Positions 1 to 9,185 are shown, numbered from the stretch's first letter. The stretch is DNA of 64,000 bases from Haloimpatiens massiliensis (GCF_900184255.1 NZ_LT854640.1:788019-852018), one strand, 5' to 3'. Program-made: numbers and translations. The notes: generated by a model from the sequence alone, not told the origin.

Positions 1-699
1 GATTTTAACTTGCTTTTATGGAGTGTAATTCCTTATGCCATGAAAAAATTAAATTTCTCTCAATTGGAGAAAATACCTTATAAGGAAGTTACTACACTGC
101 GTAAAGATGGTGGAAATTATATTGCACTTGCTTCTATCTATAAAGAAATAAAGAAAAGTGATGAATTTAATTATAACTCTTGTGGAGATATGTATAGAAG
201 TAATGACGAATTTCCAATTCTAGGATGGCAATTTAATACAGGGTGGAGTAATAGAGCATTTGATTGGAGAGACAATATTATGTCGGATTATATAGGACTT
301 TATCATTTTATAAATGGCAACTTAAGAGAAAACAATGTAAATATGGATATATACAGAAGACTAATAGATAAGGGCTATTTAATAAGAATTGAAAATGGTT
401 ATAAAGTAAATGTGGTTTATTGTAAGAATAAAGAAATAAAAGATAAGTTTATTAAAATATTGCCCTCAGCTTCAGAGAAACTTTTAAAGTTAGGAAATAA
501 GCTAGATAGAGTTGTATATGAAATTGAAAAAGCCTCTCAACCTATTCACATGCATAAAGCTATAAGATATAGCTGTCAGAACAAATTAACAGCCTTAAAA
601 ACCTATGTGCTGAAAAATTTATTAGACAGAGGATTATTAAAGGAACCAACTTCTGAAGAAGCAAAAGGTATATCAACAATTCTCTTTATTGAGGAGTGA
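1..699 (+). CDS. C-terminal part of an unrecognised protein, open at the left edge
   Basis: The frame is open from base 1, so this is the last 232 residues of a protein that begins outside the window; the TTG at 10 is probably not the true start. I do not recognise the family. The visible part is soluble, rich in Lys, Asn and Tyr, has no membrane segment, and ends with a helical stretch that could be a winged-helix-like or dimerisation region (inference only). It ends 5 bases before the GTG start of an ABC exporter, and its final codons carry that gene's GAGGAG ribosome binding site, so it is the first visible member of an operon with the two transporters. A regulatory or substrate-related role is possible but unproven. 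Confidence 0.55.
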   Translation, partial: DFNLLLWSVIPYAMKKLNFSQLEKIPYKEVTTLRKDGGNYIALASIYKEIKKSDEFNYNSCGDMYRSNDEFPILGWQFNTGWSNRAFDWRDNIMSDYIGLYHFINGNLRENNVNMDIYRRLIDKGYLIRIENGYKVNVVYCKNKEIKDKFIKILPSASEKLLKLGNKLDRVVYEIEKASQPIHMHKAIRYSCQNKLTALKTYVLKNLLDRGLLKEPTSEEAKGISTILFIEE

Positions 700-704
700 A
701 TTAA

Positions 705-2516
705 GTGTTTAAAAGAATACTAAATTTTTGTAAAATAAGTGTTGCTTCAGCACCAGGATTTTTTATTATAAATATTAGTGTACTGCTTATTATGGCACTG
801 GCTGGAATTGGGATTAGCTACTCTTTTAAATTAGCAACAGATACAATATTATACTACCAAAAGGCTGGAGTGTATAGTATTAAAGTGATGATGCCTATAC
901 TATTTTTCTTTTTAATGATATGTATAGGTGGAAATACAAGAAATTTTGAGAATATGATGATAACTGCCTATACCAAAAGGTCTAAAAAACTTTTCTCTAA
1001 ATTCTTTTTATATAAAAGTTATAAGTCTAAACAAGATGATTTTTATAATAATAGCTTTTATGATAATTATGAGTTTGTAAGAAAAAACATGGATAATACT
1101 ACTGAAATAACAGTAACGGTATTTAATAAATTTGCTATGTCCAGCTTTAAGCTCATTTTATCAGCTTTGGCTATTTCATATTTTGACCCAATTATATTAG
1201 TATGTATATTCTTTTTATCTTTAGCTTTAATTTTTATAAATAAATATATTGTAAAAAGACGAATGGCGTTAAATGAATCATATATTAATGCTGAACGACA
1301 GGGCAACTATTATAGAGATTTACTTTCTTCAAGAAAACATGCAAAAGAGCTTAGAATATTCAAATTACAAAATAAATTTTTTCAGAAGTGGGATAAATGG
1401 TATAAAGAGTACACCATTTCTAAGTATAAATTTGAAGTAAAAGCTACAATACTATCGAACATTTCCACTATTATTCAGCAATTTATGACTTTTGGATTAA
1501 CAATTTATTTTTTATATCTCGTTTACACTGGAAAATTAGCTGTAGGAGAGTTTGTATTCTTGAACTCAATAATGTGGTCTCTTACCTATAGTGTAGGTAA
1601 TATAGTGAATATCCTATCAAAGGACTTAGCTGAAAACTATCAGTATGTAGAAAGATACGAAAACTTTACAGGAAAAACAAGCTTATCAATGTTAAAAAAT
1701 ATATGCGAATCTAATTCAAAAATAAATAGTAATATTGAGGATTTTAAAAGTTTAACCTTTGAAAATGTATGTTATAAATATCCTCATGGAGATAAAAATG
1801 CAATTAATAATTTAAATTTCACCTTAAAAAAGGGCGAAGTTATAAGTATTCTTGGATATAACGGAAGTGGAAAGAGTACTTTTTCAAAGCTAATGTGTGG
1901 ACTTTTAGAGGATTATACAGGAACTATAAAGTTAAACGACAGGAACATAAAAACCTATGATAAGGAAAGCTTATATAGATATTTTGGCATAGGCTTTCAG
2001 GATTTTACTAGATACAGTATCTCTTTGAAAGAAAATGTAGCTGTTGGAATGATTGAAAGCTTTAATGATGAGAAACACATCAATAAGGCTATAGAAAAGG
2101 GGAATTTACAAGAGGTAATAAAGAAGCTACCCGGTGGAGTGGATACAATATTAGGTAAAGAGTATGATAAGGCTGGTGAGGACTTAAGTGGAGGGCAATG
2201 GCAGAGGGTAATTCTATCTAGGGCATATATGGGGGAACCTGATGTGCTTATACTAGATGAACCCACAGCAGCTATAGATCCCATTGAAGAAATGAGAATG
2301 TTAAATCAATTTAAGGACATAGTAAAGGACAAAACTGCTCTTTTAATTTCACATCGTATTGGATTTGCTAGGATGTCAAGCCGTATTTGCATAATGGAGG
2401 GAGGACAAATAATTGAAAGTGGCACCCATGAGGAGCTTTTAAAACTGAGAGGTAAATACTATGAATTATTTACTTCACAACAAGAGCTTTATAAGGAAGG
2501 TGATGTAAGTGCGTAA
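705..2516 (+). CDS. ABC exporter half-transporter (membrane domain fused to ATPase), NisT-like
   Basis: A 603-residue type IV ABC exporter half-molecule. The first 310 or so residues hold several hydrophobic segments, and the rest is the ATPase. Walker A is GYNGSGKST (about residue 384), the Q-loop lies in GIGFQDFTRY, the signature is LSGGQWQR (about 494), Walker B is VLILDEP (about 515), and the switch histidine is in LISHRIG. The QDFTRYSISLKENV region resembles lanthipeptide/peptide exporters of the NisT/SpaT type rather than lipid flippases (family knowledge). The GTG start has GAGGAG 8 bases upstream. It overlaps the next half-transporter by 8 bases, so the two probably form a heterodimer. 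The substrate cannot be read from the sequence, and no peptide precursor gene is visible in the window. Confidence 0.9.
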   Translation: MFKRILNFCKISVASAPGFFIINISVLLIMALAGIGISYSFKLATDTILYYQKAGVYSIKVMMPILFFFLMICIGGNTRNFENMMITAYTKRSKKLFSKFFLYKSYKSKQDDFYNNSFYDNYEFVRKNMDNTTEITVTVFNKFAMSSFKLILSALAISYFDPIILVCIFFLSLALIFINKYIVKRRMALNESYINAERQGNYYRDLLSSRKHAKELRIFKLQNKFFQKWDKWYKEYTISKYKFEVKATILSNISTIIQQFMTFGLTIYFLYLVYTGKLAVGEFVFLNSIMWSLTYSVGNIVNILSKDLAENYQYVERYENFTGKTSLSMLKNICESNSKINSNIEDFKSLTFENVCYKYPHGDKNAINNLNFTLKKGEVISILGYNGSGKSTFSKLMCGLLEDYTGTIKLNDRNIKTYDKESLYRYFGIGFQDFTRYSISLKENVAVGMIESFNDEKHINKAIEKGNLQEVIKKLPGGVDTILGKEYDKAGEDLSGGQWQRVILSRAYMGEPDVLILDEPTAAIDPIEEMRMLNQFKDIVKDKTALLISHRIGFARMSSRICIMEGGQIIESGTHEELLKLRGKYYELFTSQQELYKEGDVSA

Positions 2517-4287
2517 AAAGAAAAAAGTCTATACACTAAAGGCGTTAAAAGAGGTAAATGCACTAGCATATAAAAGTAGCCCCTTAGCATATGTATTTTT
2601 AGTACTAACAACATCGCTTTCAGCTATTAATACATTTATACTACTAAAAGCTACAGAATACACTATAAATTCAGCCTATAGGCTTTTTGATAAAACTATT
2701 TATTTTAAATCTGTAGTTATGGGCATCACTCTTTTTACATTGTCAAAAATAATTTTCAAGATAATAGATATTATAAAAACTTTACTTATAAATAAATTGA
2801 ATCTAAGCCTATCCTATGCCTTTGAAAAGGAGCTTAATACTAAACTTTCAAATATTAAAATAGATTATTATGAAAGCAATAAGACTTATGTAAAGATACA
2901 TGAAGTTAGAACTAAAACATTAGAAACTATGAAAAACTTTATTGAAAGCACTATGTTTTATATAGAATCAGTTTTTCATGCCATTGTATATGGATATTTT
3001 CTTATACAGATTAACATATTAGTGGTAGTAATATATTTAGCATTAGTAGTTATATTCAATAAGGTTGCAGGTAACATGTACAATAGTATAATGAATATTT
3101 GGGAGGAAATACAACCTTATAGTCAAAAGCAGAATTACTTTTTTAGTCTTAGTGGAGACAAGGTTACTCATCAAGAGTTTAAGTTCAATAGACTTTTTGG
3201 ATTTGTAAGCAGTCGATGGGATAAATTATATGATAAAGAATATAAATATAGAATGAAGATATTTAAAAAATTTGAAATTACACTTCAAATAGCAAGAATC
3301 GTTTTTAATCTTCCCTATATAGCTATGTTAATATATGTAGCCTTTGAAATAGTTGTAGGTAAACATGAGATAGGTTTTCTAATGTTATGCAATCAGCTTT
3401 TTAATGGAATAATAGATACTTTTGCAGGAGTACAAAATACAATTATGACTAATAGTGTTGATTGTAAGTTTATTAAAAGTTACGACGAAATAATGGACTA
3501 TGAAGAGGATAATAATATATATACTGAAGAAAAAGTAGACAATATTTCCTTTGAAAATGTTATCTACACTTATCCGCAAGCTAAAAGATACGCCTTGAAG
3601 AATCTTAAGCTTAATATAAAATTAGGAGAGAAGATTGCAGTAGTAGGGCATAATGGAAGTGGAAAGACCACCTTCACTAATCTTTTAATGGCACTTATGA
3701 GTTCAACTAATGGAAAAATTGTAGTGGACGGATACAAAGGCTTAAAGGCAGAATCCATTCTTAGAAGCAGTGTTTCATGTATATTACAGGATTTTGCTCA
3801 ATATCAAATGACTATAAGAGAGAACATTGAAGTAGGCTATGAAAATCATAAATTTTCAGAGAAAGAAATATGGAGTCTACTGGATACGGTGGGGTTAAAA
3901 AAGAGGGTTTTAAAACTACCACAGGGCATTGACACACCACTAGGACAACTACAAAAAGGTATAGAATTATCAAAAGGTCAGTGGCAAAGGCTTGCCATTG
4001 CAAGGCTAATGGCTAACCCACAGGCTACTTTATGGATATTAGACGAGCCTACAGCTTATTTAGATCCAATTTCTGAAATTGAAATCTATGACATGATATA
4101 TAATCTGGCAGGAGACAGAACCGTTCTATTTATCTCCCATAGACTTGGATTTGCAAAGAGAGCTGATAGAATAGTAGTTTTTAATGAGGGGCAAATTACA
4201 GAAGAAGGAGTCCATAGGGATTTACTAAATAAAGATGGAATATATGCAAAGATGTACAAAAACCAAGAATCTTGGTATGTGGCATAG
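2509..4287 (+). CDS. ABC exporter half-transporter, partner of the preceding gene
   Basis: A 592-residue membrane-ATPase fusion that overlaps the upstream half-transporter by 8 bases (GTG start inside its 3-prime end), a strong sign of translational coupling. Walker A is GHNGSGKTT (about residue 380), the Q-loop is CILQDFAQYQ, the signature is degenerate, LSKGQWQR (about 486; second Gly replaced by Lys), Walker B is LWILDEPTAYLDP (about 509), and the switch region is FISHRLG. One canonical and one altered signature is the usual pattern in asymmetric heterodimeric exporters, so this subunit may carry the degenerate site (inference). No terminator is obvious in the 100 bases after the stop. Confidence 0.9.
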   Translation: MRKKKKVYTLKALKEVNALAYKSSPLAYVFLVLTTSLSAINTFILLKATEYTINSAYRLFDKTIYFKSVVMGITLFTLSKIIFKIIDIIKTLLINKLNLSLSYAFEKELNTKLSNIKIDYYESNKTYVKIHEVRTKTLETMKNFIESTMFYIESVFHAIVYGYFLIQINILVVVIYLALVVIFNKVAGNMYNSIMNIWEEIQPYSQKQNYFFSLSGDKVTHQEFKFNRLFGFVSSRWDKLYDKEYKYRMKIFKKFEITLQIARIVFNLPYIAMLIYVAFEIVVGKHEIGFLMLCNQLFNGIIDTFAGVQNTIMTNSVDCKFIKSYDEIMDYEEDNNIYTEEKVDNISFENVIYTYPQAKRYALKNLKLNIKLGEKIAVVGHNGSGKTTFTNLLMALMSSTNGKIVVDGYKGLKAESILRSSVSCILQDFAQYQMTIRENIEVGYENHKFSEKEIWSLLDTVGLKKRVLKLPQGIDTPLGQLQKGIELSKGQWQRLAIARLMANPQATLWILDEPTAYLDPISEIEIYDMIYNLAGDRTVLFISHRLGFAKRADRIVVFNEGQITEEGVHRDLLNKDGIYAKMYKNQESWYVA

Positions 4288-4423
4288 CAATTAACAATAT
4301 GGGCTCACTTTGGATTATTCTAAGGATTTTGTGCAAACACTCATAAAAATTTTAAGATTAATATATTTAAGAATAACTAGGTGCGAGTATTTTTAATACC
4401 TAATTATTCTTAAATATTTGTAA

Positions 4424-4743
4424 TTATATACCTTTAAAAGCTTTTGTAAAACTATTTCTATCTTCTTGATTCTCAAAATAACCAAACCAATCACATACTT
4501 CAATATTTCGCCATTCCATCCACCTGGAATTATTAAACCTTCTATATCGTCATCTAAATCATCTAAAATATTTTTAATAAGTTTTGAAGGTTTATAAATA
4601 ATGCCCGATTTGCTTCTTATTAATTTATCATCATATCCAGCAGTAATTATTTCTTTATCTAAATCTGCTCCTAAAAGATGAGTAATAAAGGTTACTTCAA
4701 AATCTGCCATTTCATCATAAATAAATACTAAGATTTTTCCCAT
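4424..4743 (-). pseudogene. DJ-1/PfpI family protein, internally deleted
   Basis: The start reads as a normal DJ-1/PfpI glutamine-amidotransferase-like protein (MGKILVFIYDEMADFEVTF, then GLIIPGGWNGE at about residue 80). Directly after that the frame runs into nonsense. In the next frame there is a well-formed tail, EVCDWFGYFENQEDRN to FTKAFKGI, ending in TAA at 4424-4426, which I recognise as the C-terminal pattern of the same subfamily. The simplest reading is an out-of-frame internal deletion of about 90 codons that removed the AICAGP nucleophile-cysteine region. The uncorrected frame gives a 116-residue product ending at 4393. It is the last gene of a reverse operon with the ArsR/DUF2087 regulator. 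An intact DJ-1 paralogue lies at 49830-50396. Confidence 0.7.
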
Positions 4744-4765
4744 TTTAAAATCCTCCGTGTTATAT

Positions 4766-5317
4766 TTATAAATTAACTAATTTATAAATGCCATTATTTC
4801 TTTCAATTATATTAAATCCAACCATTTCTCTTCTTATTGTGCAGAAATCGTCATGAAAATCAGCTATAATAATATTAACCTCTCTTTCCGTATAATCTCT
4901 GCCAGATTCAAAGCTCTTTGCAATTTCTTCTAAAACTATTTTTCTTTTCTTTCGTTGAACAGGGATGGATTTAAGCTTTCCATATTCAAAGAATGCATTT
5001 ATAACATTTATTCTGTACTGTTCTTCTCTTTCCTTTTGAATATCTTTTTCTGATTCTACTCCATTAATTAAATCATTCAATTTCAATGAAAGTATATCTT
5101 TATTTAAATGATAAACCACATAATATTGTTCTTTAGTGGAATAGACTAATTTTACATCTTCTAATTTTTTTAAATGAAAGGATATGGTAGATGGTGCTAA
5201 GTTTAATCTTTGTGATAATAGTTCAACATACATGGGACTTTCCATTAGGTTATTTATTATTTGTAACCTAGATTTATCAGCTAAGCACTTAAAAATGTTT
5301 ATAATTAACTTATCCAT
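4766..5317 (-). CDS. ArsR-type winged-helix regulator with DUF2087 domain
   Basis: A 183-residue DNA-binding protein. Residues 1-75 form an ArsR-type winged helix (CLADKSRLQIINNLMESPMY, then APSTISFHLKKLEDVKLV as the recognition helix and wing). Residues 105-180 match the DUF2087 pattern: GKLKSIPVQRKKRKIVLEEI, YTEREVNIIIADFHDD and TIRREMVGFNIIER. No metal-binding cysteine motif of the ArsR/SmtB type is seen, so the ligand is unknown. It lies between a 126-residue unknown protein (12 bases upstream) and the broken DJ-1 gene (22 bases downstream), all on the reverse strand, so it probably regulates its own operon. The ATG has a TAAAAGGAGGAT site in front. Confidence 0.85.
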   Translation of the reverse strand: MDKLIINIFKCLADKSRLQIINNLMESPMYVELLSQRLNLAPSTISFHLKKLEDVKLVYSTKEQYYVVYHLNKDILSLKLNDLINGVESEKDIQKEREEQYRINVINAFFEYGKLKSIPVQRKKRKIVLEEIAKSFESGRDYTEREVNIIIADFHDDFCTIRREMVGFNIIERNNGIYKLVNL

Positions 5318-5329
5318 TTAATCCTCCTT

Positions 5330-5710
5330 TTAATATTTATTATAATATTTTTCAAATAAATCTTTAATTTTATTAACTGTTTCTAACTTAATTTGTTCTT
5401 TATAATATTCTTCCATCATGCCATATTCCATATCTTTAGCCATCTTTTCAATCCAAGGAGCTGGTATTTTATTAAAGAAGCTGATATAGAAATTATAGAG
5501 ATTTTTGTAACATTCATCAGTATTTTTAGAACTTTTAAATGCTTTATTATAGCTTACATTAAATACTTTGCAAAATATATCGCAAATATTTGCTTTTATA
5601 GTTTCTAAAATAGCCTCATCATTTGAACCCTCTTCTTTTAATATAATAGATTGTTTTCTAAACTCATTTGTTAATTCTGTAAGTTCTTTTAAATATGCAT
5701 CTTTCAACAT
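5330..5710 (-). CDS. Conserved-looking protein of unknown function (126 aa)
   Basis: First gene of a reverse operon with the ArsR/DUF2087 regulator and the deleted DJ-1 gene. The TTG at 5728 is in frame, but GGAGGT lies just upstream of the ATG at 5710, so I choose 5710. The product is helical and charged with no membrane segment (IPAPWIEKMAKDMEYGMMEE in the C-terminal third). I do not recognise a characterised domain. Its position suggests a function tied to whatever the ArsR/DUF2087 regulator senses (inference). Confidence 0.7.
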   Translation of the reverse strand: MLKDAYLKELTELTNEFRKQSIILKEEGSNDEAILETIKANICDIFCKVFNVSYNKAFKSSKNTDECYKNLYNFYISFFNKIPAPWIEKMAKDMEYGMMEEYYKEQIKLETVNKIKDLFEKYYNKY

Positions 5711-5933
5711 TATTTTGATTACCTCCAATCATACTATAAAATTACTAATTTGATCCATAATATATATAATATATATAAAAACATTTATTGTGAATCTATT
5801 TCTATAGATATAAAAATAGATTTTGAAATTGGTTTAAATAATTACACTTTTATGTTTTAGAGCAATGTTTAGATAAAATTAAATATGTTAAAATATATAT
5901 TATAATTAAACCACAAAAAGGTATAATGTGATA

Positions 5934-6184
5934 GAATTATGAAATTTCTCCTCCATGACTTGCATAAGAGCTCGGAACAATAAATTTAATTTAAGAAATT
6001 CTAATCTTTTAGCCATATAAAATTATCTAACACTCACATTCAGCGTCCTGCTTCAGGTTCGCTAGCCTGGCGTCCTTGCCAGGCTTACGATAATTTTATA
6101 TGTCTAAAAGAAGAATTTCTAAAATTAAATTTAAACAGTTCCTTTGCTTCTTATGTAAGTCATTCCAGAGAAATTTCATAATTC
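5934..6184. repeat. Large imperfect palindrome (MITE-like), about 250 bp
   Basis: The left arm, starting GAATTATGAAATTTCTC, is mirrored by the right arm ending AGAAATTTCATAATTC. Matching continues inward for over 100 bp with scattered mismatches (for example CATATAAAATTATC at 6014-6027 against GATAATTTTATATG at 6089-6102). The centre (about 6050-6085) has a second GC-rich hairpin, GCCTGGCGTCCTTGCCAGGC. It contains no ORF. It fills most of the 545-base gap between the divergent start at 5710 and the DUF1835 gene at 6256; the rest of the gap is AT-rich with no gene seen. A non-autonomous transposon-like element is likely, but I see no target-site duplication. Confidence 0.8.
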
Positions 6185-6255
6185 AGGTAATGTAATGCTT
6201 TTGTGGGATAATAATATTATGTTGATAAGTCATTTAAAAGAATTGGAGGAATACT

Positions 6256-7071
6256 ATGAAAAAAATAATTCACGTATGTTTTTCTGAAAGTACAAGAGCA
6301 AGTTTAAAGTATGCCCTAAGCACTAAGATTATACAGGGAAATAAAGTTATAGGATTTTTTGATGATTTATCTAGTGGACCTATTTATGGGGAAGTGAAGT
6401 TGGGATATAGAATTAATTGGTGGAAGAAAATCATTAAAGAGCATGACATTGATTATATAGAATACTTAAAAGGAAACTATTATGAATTCAATAAAAATAT
6501 TTCTAAAATGACCTCTACAGATACTATTTATTTTTGGATTGGAAATAATGCACTGGATTTATTATCTTTAATGTTTACCTTAGAAAAAATAAATATAACG
6601 TTAGATAACATGTACATTGTTAATGTATCAGAAATTACTTTTAATAAAGGGTTAGTTAATGAATTTACTCCAAGATGCCCAGGTGAAATAGATCCTAAAA
6701 GATTTTCAGATTTTTTAAGTATTAAAAGGAAAATGGAAAATAAGCCATATAAATTTATATTAAATAATTGGAATAGAATAAAAGAAGAGGAAGGAAATCT
6801 AAGAGTTTATCAAGACGGAGAAATTGTAACAGTAGATGAAGATTATTTTGATGCTCTAATACTTAAGTACACTTCCAATGAATTTACAAAATCCGCTAGA
6901 GTTGTGGGAAGTACTTTAGGCTTTAGTAAGGATTTTATATCTGACTCCTATATCTTTTGGAGAATACAGGAACTTATTAAAAAGGGAACTATAGAGTATA
7001 GAGGAAATTTTAATATTATGAGAGAAATGGAAGTTAGAATTTCAAAAAATTATAAAATTAGGCTCTGTTAA
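6256..7071 (+). CDS. DUF1835 and DUF3658 domain protein
   Basis: A 271-residue soluble protein. The N-terminus IIHVCFSESTRASLKYAL matches the start of DUF1835 (HVxFxxSxxGxLxxAL), followed by GFFDDLSSGPI and FWIGNNALDLLSL. The C-terminal third (DALILKYTSNEFTKSARVVG, then FWRIQELIKKGTIEYRG) matches DUF3658. Biochemical function is not established for this family. The ATG at 6256 has GGAGGA 8 bases upstream. It is monocistronic between the large palindrome and the two-component system. Confidence 0.85.
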   Translation: MKKIIHVCFSESTRASLKYALSTKIIQGNKVIGFFDDLSSGPIYGEVKLGYRINWWKKIIKEHDIDYIEYLKGNYYEFNKNISKMTSTDTIYFWIGNNALDLLSLMFTLEKINITLDNMYIVNVSEITFNKGLVNEFTPRCPGEIDPKRFSDFLSIKRKMENKPYKFILNNWNRIKEEEGNLRVYQDGEIVTVDEDYFDALILKYTSNEFTKSARVVGSTLGFSKDFISDSYIFWRIQELIKKGTIEYRGNFNIMREMEVRISKNYKIRLC

Positions 7072-7260
7072 AGGATAAGTGTGAATTAATATAACTTCAA
7101 AATACATTATCGTCAACGCTATGTTCTTATTTTTAATAAAGAATGCAAAAAATTAGAATATAATGAATATATTATTAGATAGATTAACCATTGTTAGTAT
7201 ATTTGTTTAGGATTATGATATAATTAATTGGCGTATAAAAAGATAAAGTAGGTGTTGAAT

Positions 7261-7947
7261 TTGAAAAAATCAAAGATTTTAGTGGTAGAAGATGATGAAG
7301 AAATAAATGATTTAATATATCGTGCTTTAAAAAATGAGGGCTATGATATAGTCCAATGTTTTAATGGAAAAGAAGCTATAGAAAAATATAACAATACCTT
7401 TAATTTAGTAATACTTGATTTAATGCTTCCTTATATTGATGGAATAGAAGTACTTAGGCAAATTAGAACTGTTAATAACGCACCTGTTATTATTCTTTCA
7501 GCTAAAGCAGAAGAAACAGATAGAATAATTGGATTAGGTATGGGAGCCGATGATTATATGGTAAAACCATTTTCAGTAAGAGAGTTAATTGCAAGGGTTA
7601 AAGCTCAACTTAGAAGATATGTTTATTATAATGAAAGTAAAAAAAGACCTATTTTAGAACATGATGAATTAAAATTAGATACTTTAAATTATAAGGTATA
7701 TAAACAAACTAAAGAGCTAAGTTTAACTCCAAAAGAATTTAAACTTTTAAAATTATTTCTTTCAAGCCCAGATAGAGTATTTACAAAAGCTCAGATATTT
7801 AATAATGTATGGAAAGATGAATATGTAAATGATGATAATACTGTAATGGTTCATATAAAAAGATTAAGAAATAAGATTGAGGACAACCCCAATAATCCTA
7901 GATATATAGTAACCGTATGGGGAATTGGATATAAACTTGGTGATTAA
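7261..7947 (+). CDS. OmpR/PhoB-family response regulator
   Basis: Receiver plus winged-helix DNA-binding protein (228 aa from the TTG at 7261, which has TAGGTG 7 bases upstream; an in-frame GTG at 7252 is the alternative). The receiver has the acidic pair in VVEDDEE, the phospho-acceptor Asp in LVILDLMLP (about residue 53), the conserved Thr/Ser switch in IILSAK and Lys in MVKPFS. The C-terminal half is a Trans_reg_C domain (LTPKEFKLLKLFLSSPDRVF, IKRLRNKIEDNP, VWGIGYKL). It pairs with the histidine kinase that follows at once. The three 11-bp-spaced repeats at 9028-9055, ahead of the ABC transporter operon, are its likely target. Confidence 0.93.
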   Translation: MKKSKILVVEDDEEINDLIYRALKNEGYDIVQCFNGKEAIEKYNNTFNLVILDLMLPYIDGIEVLRQIRTVNNAPVIILSAKAEETDRIIGLGMGADDYMVKPFSVRELIARVKAQLRRYVYYNESKKRPILEHDELKLDTLNYKVYKQTKELSLTPKEFKLLKLFLSSPDRVFTKAQIFNNVWKDEYVNDDNTVMVHIKRLRNKIEDNPNNPRYIVTVWGIGYKLGD

Positions 7948-7948
7948 A

Positions 7949-8890
7949 ATGAATGTATTTGTGTATATTTTAATAATTATAATAATTATTCTTATGATTT
8001 TAATAGTTTTGTTAAATAGAAAATTAAATTATATAAGTAAAATACTAGAGGAAGTTATACAAGGAAACTTTAATCAAAGAATAAGACTTCAAAATCATAT
8101 AAAATCAATAAATACTATAACTATTAACATAAATAAGTTAATAGAAAAACTTCAAAGGATATTTGAAAAAAATAAAATCAATGAAGATTCTATAAAAAAA
8201 ATGATATCTAATATATCTCATGACTTGAGAACACCGTTAACTTCAATGCTTGGATATATAGAACTTATTCTTAGTGATACCAATTTAAGTGAAGAGGAAA
8301 AAAGAAAATATATTGAGATAGTTTACGGTAAAGGTAATCATTTACATAGTCTTATGGAGGAGTTTTTTCAGGTTTCTAAAATTGAATCTAATGATGTTAA
8401 ATTGGAAATAAAACAATTAAATATTTCAGAAATTGTGAGACAAAATGTACTATTATTTTTTAATGAATTTAAGGAATATAATAAGAAGATACAAATAAAT
8501 ATTCCGGAAAAGGATATATACGCCTTTGGGGATGAAAAATCATTAAATAGAATTTTAAATAACCTTGTAAACAATGCTTTGAAATATGGTTCAGAAGGTA
8601 CTCTTGTGGGAATTAATTTAAAAGAAGATGAAAGCTATGTTTTTGTAGATGTATGGGATAATGGTGCTGGAATTCCAAAAGAAGAAATAGATTATGTTTT
8701 CGATAGATTATATACCGTCGAAAAGTCTAGAAAATTAAATTTAAAGAGTAGCGGTTTAGGGCTTACTATAGTCAAAAAATTAGTGGAAGCTCAAAATGGG
8801 ACTATTTCTCTAAAAAGTATTCCCTTTGAAAAGACTGAATTTACATTTGCACTTCCTAAAACATTAATAGAAAATGAGATAAAACATTAG
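7949..8890 (+). CDS. Membrane sensor histidine kinase, little or no extracellular domain
   Basis: Starts one base after the regulator's stop codon (ATG 7949; a TTG at 7925 is in frame but less likely). One very hydrophobic segment (about residues 3-23) is followed by a HAMP-like linker, then the dimerisation box NISHDLRTPLTSMLGY with the phospho-accepting His near residue 91, the N box LNRILNNLVNNALKYG, the G1 box VWDNGAGIP and G2 SSGLGLTIVKKLVEAQNG. The lack of a sensory ectodomain is typical of kinases partnered with BceAB- or CprABC/BcrABC-type transporters, where signalling depends on the membrane or the transporter (family knowledge). Its stop codon lies inside a terminator hairpin. Confidence 0.92.
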   Translation: MNVFVYILIIIIIILMILIVLLNRKLNYISKILEEVIQGNFNQRIRLQNHIKSINTITININKLIEKLQRIFEKNKINEDSIKKMISNISHDLRTPLTSMLGYIELILSDTNLSEEEKRKYIEIVYGKGNHLHSLMEEFFQVSKIESNDVKLEIKQLNISEIVRQNVLLFFNEFKEYNKKIQINIPEKDIYAFGDEKSLNRILNNLVNNALKYGSEGTLVGINLKEDESYVFVDVWDNGAGIPKEEIDYVFDRLYTVEKSRKLNLKSSGLGLTIVKKLVEAQNGTISLKSIPFEKTEFTFALPKTLIENEIKH

Positions 8891-8904
8891 TTTTATCTCA
8901 TTTT
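8871..8904 (+). terminator. Rho-independent terminator overlapping the histidine kinase 3-prime end
   Basis: AAAATGAGATAAAAC and GTTTTATCTCATTTT form a perfect 15-bp stem with a 4-base loop, and the right arm runs into TTTTT. The stop codon of the kinase is in the loop. It separates the two-component genes from the transporter operon, which has its own promoter region. Confidence 0.85.
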
Positions 8905-9027
8905 TACGTGCGCTCAGTATGAAGCATAATTAAGATTCTAGTGTTAAATCTAAAAAGTTACTATTATATTGGTAATATTTTACTAAATAAAAAAACAAGG
9001 TACGTAGAAATATTGATTTAAGAAAAT

Positions 9028-9055
9028 TGTAAGAACTGTGTAAAAGCAGTGTAAG
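9028..9055 (+). promoter_or_regulatory. Triple 11-bp direct repeat, probable response-regulator binding site
   Basis: TGTAAG, TGTAAA and TGTAAG start at 9028, 9039 and 9050, an exact 11-bp spacing, inside the 295-base gap before the ABC transporter genes. OmpR/PhoB-type regulators bind head-to-tail repeats with about one helical turn between half-sites. The site lies about 130 bases upstream of the ATPase start, with TATA-rich -10 candidates just downstream. The neighbouring response regulator is the natural candidate protein. The rest of the gap shows no gene. Confidence 0.65.
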
Positions 9056-9185
9056 ATATATATTGTATATTATATATATGGTTAACTTTATATGAGTTAT
9101 ATAAAATTTTCAAATAATCTATGTTAAAAAGCTATTATATGACTAGTTGTGTAATTATAATGAAACAGTATAAGGAGGCATAAAA

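Noticed and set aside
1067..1306. Minus-strand frame inside the first ABC transporter
   Set aside because: It lies opposite conserved membrane-domain codons and has no ribosome site; a shadow frame.
9028..9055. Short tandem repeats as a CRISPR or satellite
   Set aside because: Only three 6-base matches at 11-bp spacing; this fits a response-regulator site, not an array. No CRISPR array is present in the window.
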